In this document: positions 48,504-57,643 of the stretch, one piece after another
Layout of the letters: each line of letters starts with the position of its first letter
Position numbering within the stretch: the first letter of the stretch is position 1
DNA from: Erythrobacter sp. QSSC1-22B
GTDB taxonomy: Bacteria; Pseudomonadota; Alphaproteobacteria; Sphingomonadales; Sphingomonadaceae
NCBI RefSeq assembly: GCF_001678665.1
Contig: NZ_LZRP01000001.1
Span: 682,001-746,000, forward strand
Direction of reading: 5' to 3'
DNA length: 64,000 nucleotides
Notes under the pieces: model-generated
Databases searched by the model: none
Told to the model about the DNA's origin: nothing
Seen by the model: the letters and a program-made list of their open reading frames with translations, nothing else
Position numbers and translations under genes: made by a program

Positions 48504-49538
48504 GTGAGCGGGTCGCACCAGCCCGGTAATGTCCCGCCGCTCGCCCTCTCGCTGGGCGATCCGGCAGGGATCGGCCCCGAGCTGATCGCCGAGGCCTGGT
48601 TCCAGCGCCGCTCTCTCGGATTGGCGCCGTTCGTGGTGTTTGGTGGTGCGACCATACTGCATGATGCCGCACGCAGCCGCGGTCTCGACGTACCGATTGT
48701 CGCGGTGGACAGCATCGGCGCGGTGGACAGCGCGCTGTTCGAGCGCGGCATCCCGGTGCTATCGCACGAGGACGCAGACTACACCCCGGGGCAGCCATCG
48801 CTCGCGGGCGCGCAGCTCGCGCTCCATTCGCTGACCGAGGCCTGCCGCGCGGTGCACGAGAGCGAGGCCTCGGCGCTGGTCACGCTGCCCGTGGCCAAGT
48901 CGCAGCTGGCGCTGGCAGGCTTCGGCCATCCCGGACAGACCGAATTCCTCGCGCAGCAATGCGGTGTGTCCGAACGCGATGCAGTCATGATGCTCGCCGG
49001 GCCGAGCCTGCGCGCGGTGCCGCTGACCGTCCATTGTCCGCTCGCCGAGGTTCCGCGGCGACTGACCGTCGAGCTCATCATCCACAAGGCGCGCATCGTC
49101 GCGCGGGCGCTGCGCGCCGATTTCGGCATCGATCGCCCCCGTCTCGCACTGGCCGGGCTCAACCCCCATGCGGGCGAGAACGGGCAGATGGGCAGCGAGG
49201 AGATCCGCATAATCGCTCCCGCAATCGCCGCGCTGCGCGAGGAGGGGATCGATGCCACCGGCCCGCATCCGGGCGATGCGCTGTTCACTCGCCGCGCGCG
49301 GGAGACCTACGACGTCGCGCTGGCGATGTATCACGATCAGGCGCTGATCCCGTTGAAGGCGCTCGATTTCGATGAGGGGGTGAATGTGACGCTTGGTCTG
49401 CCGATCGTGCGGACCAGCCCGGACCATGGTACCGCATTCGCCATCGCCGGCGAAGGCATCGCCGATCCGGGTGCGACTTTCGCCGCACTCAGGATGGCCA
49501 GCGAATGCGCGGCGCGGCGGGCGCGGCTCCAGGTTTGA
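48504..49538 (+). CDS. pdxA: 4-hydroxythreonine-4-phosphate dehydrogenase
   Basis: PdxA acts in the DXP-dependent route to pyridoxal phosphate. The 344-residue protein shows LSLGDPAGIGPELI at the N-terminus, metal-binding histidines in GFGHPGQTEF, PHAGENG and MYHDQALIPLK, and HGTAFAIAG near the C-terminus. Translation starts at GTG 48504, 9 bases after the surA stop. surA-pdxA-rsmA is conserved in many proteobacteria. Confidence 0.95.
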   Translation: MSGSHQPGNVPPLALSLGDPAGIGPELIAEAWFQRRSLGLAPFVVFGGATILHDAARSRGLDVPIVAVDSIGAVDSALFERGIPVLSHEDADYTPGQPSLAGAQLALHSLTEACRAVHESEASALVTLPVAKSQLALAGFGHPGQTEFLAQQCGVSERDAVMMLAGPSLRAVPLTVHCPLAEVPRRLTVELIIHKARIVARALRADFGIDRPRLALAGLNPHAGENGQMGSEEIRIIAPAIAALREEGIDATGPHPGDALFTRRARETYDVALAMYHDQALIPLKALDFDEGVNVTLGLPIVRTSPDHGTAFAIAGEGIADPGATFAALRMASECAARRARLQV

Positions 49539-49547
49539 CCTCTATTT

Positions 49548-49660
49548 CGTCATTGCGAGCTCCCGCAGCCAGCGCGGCAATCCATGGCGTTCCGCTTGGC
49601 ATGGTGACCCGTGATCGCGGCGGCCGCTCCGTGGATTGCTTCGCTTCGCGCGCAATGACG
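49548..49660. repeat. Palindromic intergenic repeat (REP-like)
   Basis: The outer arms are CGTCATTGCG (49548-49557) and CGCAATGACG (49651-49660), exact reverse complements. Inner blocks GGCAATCCATGG (49576-49587) and CCGTGGATTGCTTCGC (right side) also mirror each other imperfectly. This CGTCATTGCGAG...GCAATCCA pattern is a widespread intergenic palindrome in many bacteria, including sphingomonads. It lies in the 139-base gap between pdxA and rsmA. No second copy was seen in the window. Confidence 0.8.
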
Positions 49661-49677
49661 AGCTAGAGGCTGACAGG

Positions 49678-50499
49678 ATGCATCCCGACCTCCCCCCGCT
49701 GCGCGAAGTGATCGCCCGCCATGGGCTGAGCGCAAGCAAGGCGCTCGGCCAGAACTTCCTCTTCGACGAGCATCTGCTCGACCGGATCGTCGCCGTTGCG
49801 GGCGATCTCGACGGCCGCGCCGTGCTCGAGATTGGCCCCGGCCCGGGCGGGCTGACCCGCGCGCTGCTGCGGGCAGGCGCCCGGGTGACGGCAATCGAGA
49901 TGGATCGCCGCTGCATCCCCGCGCTTGCCGAACTGCAGGACGCCTTCCCTGATCAGCTGACGGTGATCGAGGGCGATGCGCTCAAGCTCGATCACGATGC
50001 GATCATGGGCGAGCCCCACGCCGTGGTCGCAAACCTGCCCTACAACATCGGCACCGCTTTGTTCGTCCGCTGGCTCGGCGGGCAGGACTGGCCGCCAAGC
50101 TGGACTTCGCTCACGCTGATGTTCCAGCAGGAAGTCGCGCAGCGCATCGTCGCCGCGCCCGACAGCAAGGCCTATGGGCGGCTCGCGGTGCTCGCGCAGT
50201 GGCGGGCACGGGCAAGGCTGGCGATGAAGGTCCATCGCAGCGCCTTCACCCCGCCGCCCAAGGTGATGAGCGCGATCGTCCATGTCGAACCCGGCACGAT
50301 GCCCGAAGGAGTGAGCGCGCGCCGGCTCGAACGCCTGACGGAGGCCGCCTTCGGCCAGCGCCGCAAGATGCTGCGCCAGAGCCTCAAGGGCGTGCCCGGC
50401 GCGCTCGATGCGCTCGAGGTTCTGGGGATCAATCCACAACGCCGTGCGGAAACGCTGGCGGTGGAGGATTTCGTCGCGATCGCGCGCCTGCTCGAATGA
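49678..50499 (+). CDS. rsmA: 16S rRNA (adenine1518-N6/adenine1519-N6) dimethyltransferase
   Basis: RsmA (KsgA) dimethylates two adenines at the 3' end of 16S rRNA late in 30S assembly. The 273-residue protein has SASKALGQNFLFDEHLLDRI, the SAM-binding motif LEIGPGPGGLTRALL and the catalytic NLPYNIG. The ATG at 49678 is used; an upstream in-frame ATG at 49636 lies in the palindromic repeat and gives an unrelated N-terminus. Confidence 0.96.
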   Translation: MHPDLPPLREVIARHGLSASKALGQNFLFDEHLLDRIVAVAGDLDGRAVLEIGPGPGGLTRALLRAGARVTAIEMDRRCIPALAELQDAFPDQLTVIEGDALKLDHDAIMGEPHAVVANLPYNIGTALFVRWLGGQDWPPSWTSLTLMFQQEVAQRIVAAPDSKAYGRLAVLAQWRARARLAMKVHRSAFTPPPKVMSAIVHVEPGTMPEGVSARRLERLTEAAFGQRRKMLRQSLKGVPGALDALEVLGINPQRRAETLAVEDFVAIARLLE

Positions 50500-50523
50500 A
50501 CGCGCGACGGGCTGCTTCCATGC

Positions 50524-51261
50524 TCAAGTGACGGACGGAGGTTGCCTGTCTGATGTCAGTCTCAGGTAGGTCGGTGAAAAGTCGCCGGCCGAGGCCAGCA
50601 ATTTCCAGTTGAGCACCCTGATCTTGCGGCGCTCGCGGTGGATCAACCCGTCTTTCTCCAGGTCCTTCAACACGCGGCTGACATGCATCGGCGTCACCCC
50701 GATAATGTCGGAGATCTGTTCCTGCGTCAGTGGCAGCATGAAATCATGCGCTTCGGCACTCCCGGACTGCGACAGTCGGACCGACAGTTCGCACAGCAGA
50801 TAGGCAACCTTGGTGCGCGAATCTCGGCGCCCAAGATTGGCCATCCATTCGCGCGAGATCGCCGATTTGATCAGCGTTTCCCGGAACAACGCCTTGCCGA
50901 TGCTGGGGGATTGGAACATCACATCAAGAAGTTGTTCGCAGTGGAAATCATACACTCTGCACTCGGAAATCGCCTGCACATTGTAATCGATAGAAGACAA
51001 GAACAGTCCATCGAAATCCACCAGCTCTCCGGCAAAGAACATACCGACGATCTGCCGCCCTCCGGAGCCGACGATCTTGTGGCTTGCGGCAATACCCGAG
51101 ACCAGCAGCGAGCAGGTGTTCAGATCGGTGCCGTCGCGGACCGAGAACCCGCCCGGCGCCAATTGGCGGGAGACAGTGTCGAGTGACTGGAGCCTGGCGA
51201 CATCGCCCTCGCCCAGATCAGAGTGCTTTCGCAATCGGTCGATGAATTTTTGAAGCGACAC
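50524..51261 (-). CDS. Crp/Fnr-family transcriptional regulator
   Basis: A 245-residue protein with a cyclic-nucleotide-binding-like beta-roll (about 20-140, including DGTDLNTCSLLVSGIAASH and FFAGELVDFDGLFLSS) and a C-terminal Crp-type helix-turn-helix (TQEQISDIIGVTPMHVSRVLKDLEKDGLI). The Fnr-type N-terminal cysteine cluster is missing, so oxygen sensing by an iron-sulfur cluster is unlikely. Possible starts are GTG 51261, GTG 51309 and TTG 51318; 51261 is chosen because AAGGGA lies about 9 bases upstream. It is divergent from the GGDEF/EAL gene across a 400-base region. Confidence 0.85.
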   Translation of the reverse strand: MSLQKFIDRLRKHSDLGEGDVARLQSLDTVSRQLAPGGFSVRDGTDLNTCSLLVSGIAASHKIVGSGGRQIVGMFFAGELVDFDGLFLSSIDYNVQAISECRVYDFHCEQLLDVMFQSPSIGKALFRETLIKSAISREWMANLGRRDSRTKVAYLLCELSVRLSQSGSAEAHDFMLPLTQEQISDIIGVTPMHVSRVLKDLEKDGLIHRERRKIRVLNWKLLASAGDFSPTYLRLTSDRQPPSVT

Positions 51262-51661
51262 ACGGGTTTTCCCTTTATGCCGATCCCTTGCGGTCCTGAG
51301 CGCGTCCACGCAAGTCAATCCGAAATTAACTTACGCCGTATAGCTCATGTTCATAGCATAGATCGTATACATACATCTGATTAGAGCCCGGGCCTCACAT
51401 GGGGCGAAAAGCCCGGTCGGATGTTCGGCCTCTGCTGCAAAGGCTTATTATAGAGGGTTCATCGGCAAGCAAGATTCTTGCCGCCCGAAACCATTCATCC
51501 CGGGCTCCGAAAGTTCTGGAACTGTCTCCCGATCTTGCGACCGAGGCGCAAACCCTTGCGCAATGCTGCGCTCAAGGTGTTGCTCAGCCGCGATTTACTT
51601 CCTGCGACGCCCGTTATTTCCCTCGAAGCCGAAGACTGCGTTAACCGAAAATCGGTCTATA
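51262..51661. other. 400-base divergent intergenic region, relatively AT-rich in part
   Basis: This gap separates the Crp/Fnr gene from the c-di-GMP gene. Its part near 51330-51400 is noticeably less GC-rich than its surroundings, with TATA-like stretches (GTATAG, CATAGAT, GTATAC), and probably carries promoters for both genes. A short hairpin GGCAAG-N7-CTTGCC is at 51464-51482. A reading frame of 81 codons (51399-51644) exists but has no ribosome-binding site and protein-like composition is poor. No known riboswitch was recognised. Confidence 0.5.
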
Positions 51662-53932
51662 ATGATATGTCGCAATGAGTGGAGCCAAAGAGTTTTGGAA
51701 CACGAGTCTCACGAGGAGCCCCATCGGGGGCGCCTCGCATCTTCCTTCGACAATGTTGGCGATCACATTCGCGCCTCGCTCGACCGTATCGTCGCGCATT
51801 GTGCGGAGGAATTCGATTGTCCGATTTCCCTGGTTTCACTGATCAAATCGACCGAGCAGAGCGTCCTCGCCAGCTTTGGCATCGAAATCGGCGACGTCGC
51901 TCTGGAAACCTCGTTCTGCTACCATGCAGTGGAGTCAGAAAAGCCACTGATCGTCGCTGACGCACACGACGATACGCGCTTCAGCGAGAACGAATACGTG
52001 CTCGGCGCGCCACATATCCGCTCCTACATGGGATATCCCATCCGCCATTCGGCGGGCGCTTTTGTCGGCGCCTTGTGCATTATCGACAGCCGCCCCAATC
52101 GCTTCACACCGGGAAATCTCTCCAAGCTCGAAACCTATGCGCGTGTCATCGAGGACATCCTCGAACTGCACACCAAAAATCTGGAAAGCCAGGAATTAGC
52201 CAGGGAAGTGCACGATCAAAACCATCGCCTGCTCACCTCGAACAGGATTCTGCACCAGGCGGAGGCCGTTGCCAAGATGGGTGGCTGGGAGCTTGAAATC
52301 GGATCGGACCAGTTGAAATGGTCCGATGGAACACAGTCCATCTTCGAGAGTCGGCGAACCGAAGGCGGATCGCTAAAATCCTCCATCCAGCGCTACGAAC
52401 CCGCAGACCAACGGAAAATCGAAGCGCTTTGCGAAGAAGCGATCCGTTCGGGGACGCCGTTCGATTTCGAAACCGATCTGTTTCTTGCCGGTGGCAGGCA
52501 GAAGCGGGTCCGGATTGCCGCTGAACGCATCGAGGCGGAAGGCACGCACCCGGCTCGCCTCGTCGGAGTGGTGCAGGATGTTTCCGAAACCTTCCACTCA
52601 CGCATGGCGCTGCGTCATGCCGCCGAGCACGACAGCCTGACCGGGTTGCACAATCGCTTCGCCTTCGACCGGCTGCTCCAGCAGAGGCTCTCGACCAGCC
52701 AGGAGCTGCACGATACCGTTGCGGTCCTGCTGATCGATCTGGACGGCTTCAAGGACGTCAACGATGCAGTAGGCCATGTGGTGGGCGATATCATTCTCGA
52801 AACCGTCGCCGAAAGGATCGGCAAGGCCACGCCCGAGGGCGGTTTCGCTGCCCGCTGGGGCGGCGACGAATTTGCCATCGTCCTCCCGCCCGGGATCAGC
52901 AACGCCGGCGCCGAAACAATCGGCCGACACCTGATCGAACAATTGCGCTACCGCTCGGAGATATCCGGTCACCTGATCGAACTCGGTGCCACCGGCGGCC
53001 TTGCGATTGGCACCGGCGGGACCAGCGTCAAGGAACTCGTCCGCCGCGCCGACACCGCGCTTTATCACGGCAAGAAGCGCGATCCTGGCAAGGTCCATGT
53101 CTACGAAGCCGGGCTCGAACGGGCCAATATCGCCCGCCAATACGCTTTGAACGAAGTCCGCACCGCGATCCGCGAAGACCGCATCTTTCCGGGCTACCAA
53201 CCCGTGGTCGAGCTGCGGACCGGGCGCCTGGTCGGGTTCGAGGCGCTGATGCGGCTCACCAGCCGGACCGGTCGCCGCATCACAGCGACCGAAGTCCTAC
53301 CCGCCCTCCTCGATCCGACCCTGTCGCGCGAGGTCAGCACCTGCATGATCGAGCATGTCTCGACCGAATTCGCGGAGCTCGATCGCTGCGCGCCGGCGCT
53401 CGATTTCGTCAGCATCAATGCCAGCGAGGCCGATCTGCTGGCCAGCGGCTTTGCCGCTCAATTCATCGCCCAGATGCGCGCAAAGCGGGTCAATCTGTCG
53501 CGGATCACGCTGGAAGTGACCGAAACCATGCTGCTGGTGGACAACACGCAGGCCGTCCGACGGGTCCTTTCCGAGCTGCGCGACAATGGTGTCGGCATTG
53601 CGCTGGACGATTTCGGGACTGGTTATTCGTCGCTCAGTCACCTGCGCGATTTTCCGATCGACAAGGTCAAGATCGACGGCAGTTTCATCCAGTCGATGGT
53701 CAACGACCAGCATGCTTCGAAGATCGTCCGCGCGCTGATCGGCATGGCCAACAGCATGGGGCTGGGCGTCATCGCCGAAGGGGTGGAGACCGAGACCCAA
53801 AGCCGCATGCTGCAGCAGATGGGTTGTCTGCTGGGCCAGGGATTCCTGTTCGGCCACGCCGAGGGACTCAGCCGACTGACGGGTGGCCGCTATCGCGACC
53901 ACAAGCTGCAGGCGGTGTCCTCCGCCGCCTAG
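51662..53932 (+). CDS. GAF-PAS-GGDEF-EAL protein (cyclic di-GMP synthesis/degradation)
   Basis: A protein of about 756 residues: GAF sensor (about 25-170, EEFDCPISLVSLIKSTEQS to GALCIIDSRPNRF), a PAS-like region (about 215-310, MGGWELEIGSDQLKWSD to VGVVQDVSETF), a GGDEF domain with intact RWGGDEFAI (near 398-406) and an EAL domain with intact FEALMRL (near 525), DDFGTGYSS and EGVETE. Both catalytic signatures look complete, so it could make or break c-di-GMP. No membrane segment is visible. The start is uncertain: ATG 51662 has no ribosome-binding site, while an in-frame TTG at 51695 has GGAG 10 bases upstream. It faces a Crp/Fnr regulator. Confidence 0.9.
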   Translation: MICRNEWSQRVLEHESHEEPHRGRLASSFDNVGDHIRASLDRIVAHCAEEFDCPISLVSLIKSTEQSVLASFGIEIGDVALETSFCYHAVESEKPLIVADAHDDTRFSENEYVLGAPHIRSYMGYPIRHSAGAFVGALCIIDSRPNRFTPGNLSKLETYARVIEDILELHTKNLESQELAREVHDQNHRLLTSNRILHQAEAVAKMGGWELEIGSDQLKWSDGTQSIFESRRTEGGSLKSSIQRYEPADQRKIEALCEEAIRSGTPFDFETDLFLAGGRQKRVRIAAERIEAEGTHPARLVGVVQDVSETFHSRMALRHAAEHDSLTGLHNRFAFDRLLQQRLSTSQELHDTVAVLLIDLDGFKDVNDAVGHVVGDIILETVAERIGKATPEGGFAARWGGDEFAIVLPPGISNAGAETIGRHLIEQLRYRSEISGHLIELGATGGLAIGTGGTSVKELVRRADTALYHGKKRDPGKVHVYEAGLERANIARQYALNEVRTAIREDRIFPGYQPVVELRTGRLVGFEALMRLTSRTGRRITATEVLPALLDPTLSREVSTCMIEHVSTEFAELDRCAPALDFVSINASEADLLASGFAAQFIAQMRAKRVNLSRITLEVTETMLLVDNTQAVRRVLSELRDNGVGIALDDFGTGYSSLSHLRDFPIDKVKIDGSFIQSMVNDQHASKIVRALIGMANSMGLGVIAEGVETETQSRMLQQMGCLLGQGFLFGHAEGLSRLTGGRYRDHKLQAVSSAA

Positions 53933-54034
53933 AAAAGCGCACGGGCGCCATCCGATCGGCGGCGACGTCCTTGGAACAATTGACCTCCGGGCCGGCATTG
54001 CGGCGAGCGAGAGTCTCAGCCACAGCGATACCGT

Positions 54035-55339
54035 ATGAGCGGAGTACACCACCGACTGTCGCGCGATCTCGGGCTCGGCGGGGCAATCATGATGGGCCTG
54101 GGCTCGATGATCGGCACGGGCGTGTTCGTCGGTATCGGTATCGCCGCGGGTGTGACCGGCCCGGCGGTGGTTCTGGCGATCGCGCTGGCTGCGCTGGTCG
54201 CGACCTGCAACGCGCTGTCCAGCGCGCAACTCGCCGCCAGCCACCCCGTCAGCGGCGGCACCTATGAATATGGCTACCGCTATCTCGACCCCCGGCTCGG
54301 CTTCACCGCGGGCTGGATGTTCCTGTGCGCCAAATCGGCCTCGGCCGCGACCGCCGCGCTGGGTTTCGCTGGCTACGCCCTGCCGCTGGTCGGCGGTCGG
54401 CCCGAGGCGATGCCCTATGTCGCGGTCGGGGCTGCCACGCTGTTCACGCTGCTCGTTCTGGGCGGGATCAGGCGCTCGAGCTGGATCAACATCGCAATCG
54501 TCTCGGTCACGCTGGTGGCGCTGGGCGGGTTCATCCTGTTCGGAACGCCGCCCGCGCTTGCGACCGGAGGGGCCAACTGGACGCCCTTCTTCGAACCGCG
54601 TGGCGAGTCGGCGGCTTCGGTCTTCCTCTATGCGACGGCGCTGATGTTCGTCGCATTCACCGGCTATGGCCGCATCGCCACGCTCGGCGAAGAGGTTCGC
54701 GAGCCGCAACGCACTATCCCGCGCGCGATTATCGTCACGCTGGTTGTCACGGCCGCGCTCTACATCGGCGTGGCCGCAGTGGTGGTGGGCAGTGTCGGGA
54801 GCGCCGGTTTCGCCGATGCGCCTGTGCGACAGGCGACGACCTTGCAAATCGCCGCGACGGCAATGGGATCACCGACGCTCGCTCTGCTCGTCGCCATCGG
54901 CGCGATCACGGCCATGCTCGGCGTGCTGCTCAACCTGATCCTTGGCCTGTCGCGGGTAGTGCTCGCAATGGGGCGGCGCGGCGATATTCCGCCGCTGTTC
55001 GGGCGCGTGGCGAGGGACGGCGCGGAGCCAGCGCCAGCCGTTATACTCGTCGGAGTGCTCGTGGCGGGCTTGGCATCGATCGGCAGCGTGGAGACGGTCT
55101 GGGCCTTCAGTGCTTTCACCGTTCTGATCTACTATGCGATCACCAATCTGGCGGCGCTACGCCTGCCCGCCGAGCGGCGGCTCTACCCGCGATGGATTCC
55201 GCTGGTGGGGCTCGCCGCCTGCCTGTTCCTCGCCTTCTGGGTGTCGGTCGAAATCTGGGCGCTGGGCCTCGGGTTGATCGGCGCGGGATTGCTATTCAAG
55301 GCGCTTGCACCGTACCTCTGGAAGCGAGCCGCGGGATGA
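54035..55339 (+). CDS. APC-superfamily amino-acid permease
   Basis: The 434-residue protein has about 12 membrane helices. The first carries the APC-type unwound motif GLGSMIGTGVFVGIG, and GYGRIATLGEEVREPQRTIPRAI matches the conserved loop after helix 6. The likely substrate is an amino acid; the neighbourhood gives no clue. It stands alone, convergent with glcB. The C-terminal tail is basic (KRAAG) as expected for a cytoplasmic end. Confidence 0.9.
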   Translation: MSGVHHRLSRDLGLGGAIMMGLGSMIGTGVFVGIGIAAGVTGPAVVLAIALAALVATCNALSSAQLAASHPVSGGTYEYGYRYLDPRLGFTAGWMFLCAKSASAATAALGFAGYALPLVGGRPEAMPYVAVGAATLFTLLVLGGIRRSSWINIAIVSVTLVALGGFILFGTPPALATGGANWTPFFEPRGESAASVFLYATALMFVAFTGYGRIATLGEEVREPQRTIPRAIIVTLVVTAALYIGVAAVVVGSVGSAGFADAPVRQATTLQIAATAMGSPTLALLVAIGAITAMLGVLLNLILGLSRVVLAMGRRGDIPPLFGRVARDGAEPAPAVILVGVLVAGLASIGSVETVWAFSAFTVLIYYAITNLAALRLPAERRLYPRWIPLVGLAACLFLAFWVSVEIWALGLGLIGAGLLFKALAPYLWKRAAG

Positions 55340-55344
55340 TCGCA

Positions 55345-55367
55345 AGGGCAGCACCGGCGACTGCCCT
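55345..55367. terminator. Hairpin between convergent permease and glcB genes
   Basis: AGGGCAG (55345-55351) pairs with CTGCCCT (55361-55367) around a 9-base loop, in the 31-base gap between two stop codons. A short GCTTTA follows on the plus strand. It is a plausible but weak bidirectional terminator. Confidence 0.45.
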
Positions 55368-55370
55368 GCT

Positions 55371-57473
55371 TTACCCCGCCTTCTTGCGTACCCGCCACGC
55401 ATGCAGCAGCGGTTCCGTGTAACCGCTGGGCTGCTCCGCGCCTGCGAAGATCAGCGCCTTCGCCGCGCTGAAGGCGGCGCCGTCCTCATTGGCCAGCAGC
55501 GGTTCGTAGATCGGATCGCCGGCGTTCTGCTCGTCCACCTTGGCGGCCATGCGGCGCAGCGAATCCATCACCTGCTCCTCGCTGACCACGCCGTGGAGCA
55601 GCCAGTTGGCGATGTGCTGCGAGGAAATCCGCAGCGTGGCGCGATCTTCCATCAGACCGACGTCGTTGATGTCCGGCACCTTGGAACAGCCGACTCCGTG
55701 ATCGATCCAGCGGACCACATAGCCGAGCAGCCCCTGGCAATTGTTGTCGAGTTCTTCGCCTATCTCGTCCTCCGACCAGTTGACCCCCTCGGCGAGCGGG
55801 ATGGTCAGCAGATCGTCGAGCCCGGGCATTTCGCCCAGCCCCTGCTGCAGCTCGAACACGTCCTCGCGGTGATAGTGGATCGCGTGGAGCGTGGCTGCGG
55901 TCGGGCTCGGCACCCACGCGGTGTTGGCCCCGGCGCGCAGATGGCCGATCTTCTCGACCATCATCTTGCCCATCAGATCGGGCGCCGCCCACATCCCCTT
56001 GCCGATCTGCGCGCGTCCCGAAAGCCCGTGGCGCAGGCCGATCCCGACGTTGCGCGCCTCGTAGGCCTTGAGCCAGGGGCTGTCCTTCATCGCCCCTTTG
56101 CGCAGCATGGCGCCCGCCTGCATCGAGGTGTGGATTTCGTCGCCGGTGCGGTCGAGGAAGCCGGTATTGATGAAGACGATGCGGTCCCGCACCGCATGGA
56201 TGCAGGCCGCCAGATTGGCGCTGGTGCGGCGCTCCTCATCCATCACCCCGACCTTCATCGCGTGGCGCGGCAGGCCGAGCAGGTCTTCGACCGCATCGAA
56301 CAAATCATCGGTGAAAGCGCATTCCTCAGGCCCGTGCATCTTGGGTTTGACGATATAGATCGAGCCCGTGCGGCTGTTGCCGAAACGCGTCTTGCCCGCG
56401 ACGTCCAGCGCACCGATCGCCCCGGTGACGATCGCATCCATCAGCCCCTCGGGGATGTTGTCGCCCCCGACACGCATCGCCGGATTGCTCATCAGATGGC
56501 CGACGTTGCGCACGAACATCAGGCTGCGTCCCGGCAGGGCGAAGGCCTGCCCTTGCGGATCGGTGTAGCGGCGATCCCCGGCGAGCTGGCGCGTCACCGT
56601 CTTGCCACCCTTGGCGAAACTTTCCTCCAGATCGCCGCGGATCACGCCGAGCCAGTTGCGGTAGCCCAGCAGCTTGTCCTCGGCATCCACCGCAGCGACC
56701 GAATCTTCCAGATCGGCAATGGTGGTGAGCGCAGCCTCGAGCAACACGTCGCTGATTCCAGCCCTGTCCTGCGCCCCCACCGGGCTGTCGGGATCGAATT
56801 GGACCTCGATGTGGAGGCCGTTGTTGCGGAACAGGAGCGCATTCTCGCGCTTGCCGACGAACTGGCCCCGATCGGCCAGCGGAATGCCACCGTCCAGCGG
56901 CGATACCAGTTGCGTCCAGCTCTTCCCCTCGGCGAGCGGCAGCGCTTGATCCAGGAAGCGTCGCGCCTCGGCGATCACCGCCTGGCCGCGCAATTCGTCG
57001 TAGCCGCCGCGCAACGCCGGCGGCGCATCGAGCGTGTCGGTGCCGTAAAAGGCGTCGTAGAGGCTGCCCCAGCGCGCATTGGCGGCGTTGAGCAGGAAGC
57101 GCGCGTTGAGGATCGGCACCACCAATTGCGGGCCGGCCATGGTGGCGATCTCGGGATCGACGTTTTGCGTCCCGATGGTGAACTCGCCCGGTTCGGGAAC
57201 CAGATAGCCGATCTGCGTCAGAAACGCGCGATAGGCCGCCGCATCATGCGGCTGTCCCGCCCGCTCGCGATGCCAGCCATCGATACTGGCCTGCAATTGC
57301 TCGCGCTTCGCCAGCAGCTCGCGGTTGCGCGGTATGAACGCACCCAGCAGGTCTGCACAACCAGACCAGAAGGCATCGGCATCGCGTCCGAGGGGAGCCA
57401 GCACCTCGGCTTCGAGAAATTCGGCCAGCGCAGAATCGACCTCGATACCGGCGCGCGTGGTGTAATAATTCAT
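55371..57473 (-). CDS. glcB: Malate synthase G
   Basis: GlcB condenses glyoxylate with acetyl-CoA to malate, completing the glyoxylate bypass. The 700-residue length is typical of the G isoform, longer than AceB. Visible segments include [39 protein letters not shown] and the conserved active-site cysteine/aspartate region near the C-terminus ([10 protein letters not shown]). Isocitrate lyase is not in this window. It is divergent from the M20 hydrolase gene. Confidence 0.97.
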   Translation of the reverse strand: MNYYTTRAGIEVDSALAEFLEAEVLAPLGRDADAFWSGCADLLGAFIPRNRELLAKREQLQASIDGWHRERAGQPHDAAAYRAFLTQIGYLVPEPGEFTIGTQNVDPEIATMAGPQLVVPILNARFLLNAANARWGSLYDAFYGTDTLDAPPALRGGYDELRGQAVIAEARRFLDQALPLAEGKSWTQLVSPLDGGIPLADRGQFVGKRENALLFRNNGLHIEVQFDPDSPVGAQDRAGISDVLLEAALTTIADLEDSVAAVDAEDKLLGYRNWLGVIRGDLEESFAKGGKTVTRQLAGDRRYTDPQGQAFALPGRSLMFVRNVGHLMSNPAMRVGGDNIPEGLMDAIVTGAIGALDVAGKTRFGNSRTGSIYIVKPKMHGPEECAFTDDLFDAVEDLLGLPRHAMKVGVMDEERRTSANLAACIHAVRDRIVFINTGFLDRTGDEIHTSMQAGAMLRKGAMKDSPWLKAYEARNVGIGLRHGLSGRAQIGKGMWAAPDLMGKMMVEKIGHLRAGANTAWVPSPTAATLHAIHYHREDVFELQQGLGEMPGLDDLLTIPLAEGVNWSEDEIGEELDNNCQGLLGYVVRWIDHGVGCSKVPDINDVGLMEDRATLRISSQHIANWLLHGVVSEEQVMDSLRRMAAKVDEQNAGDPIYEPLLANEDGAAFSAAKALIFAGAEQPSGYTEPLLHAWRVRKKAG

Positions 57474-57643
57474 GGAATCTGCTCACCCGAATTGGCGACC
57501 GCGCGAGAGGACGGCCTGACTGTAGTGCGAATCCGGGGAGGAGATGAGCGGGGATATGACGGGCCGCGCCACGCTTGGCAAGCCGAGGGGCGGCGAGTGG
57601 CCGGGGTTGGACATGGCGCGCCCGCGGTCTAAGGGCTTGGCCG

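Noticed and set aside
51399..51644. 81-codon frame in the gap before the GGDEF/EAL gene
   Set aside because: No ribosome-binding site, no domain or signal, and it lies in probable promoter/leader sequence.
55305..57632. 775-codon plus-strand frame opposite glcB
   Set aside because: Malate synthase G motifs are continuous on the minus strand. The plus-strand translation has no recognisable domain and is rich in Arg, His and Asp, as expected for an antisense shadow.
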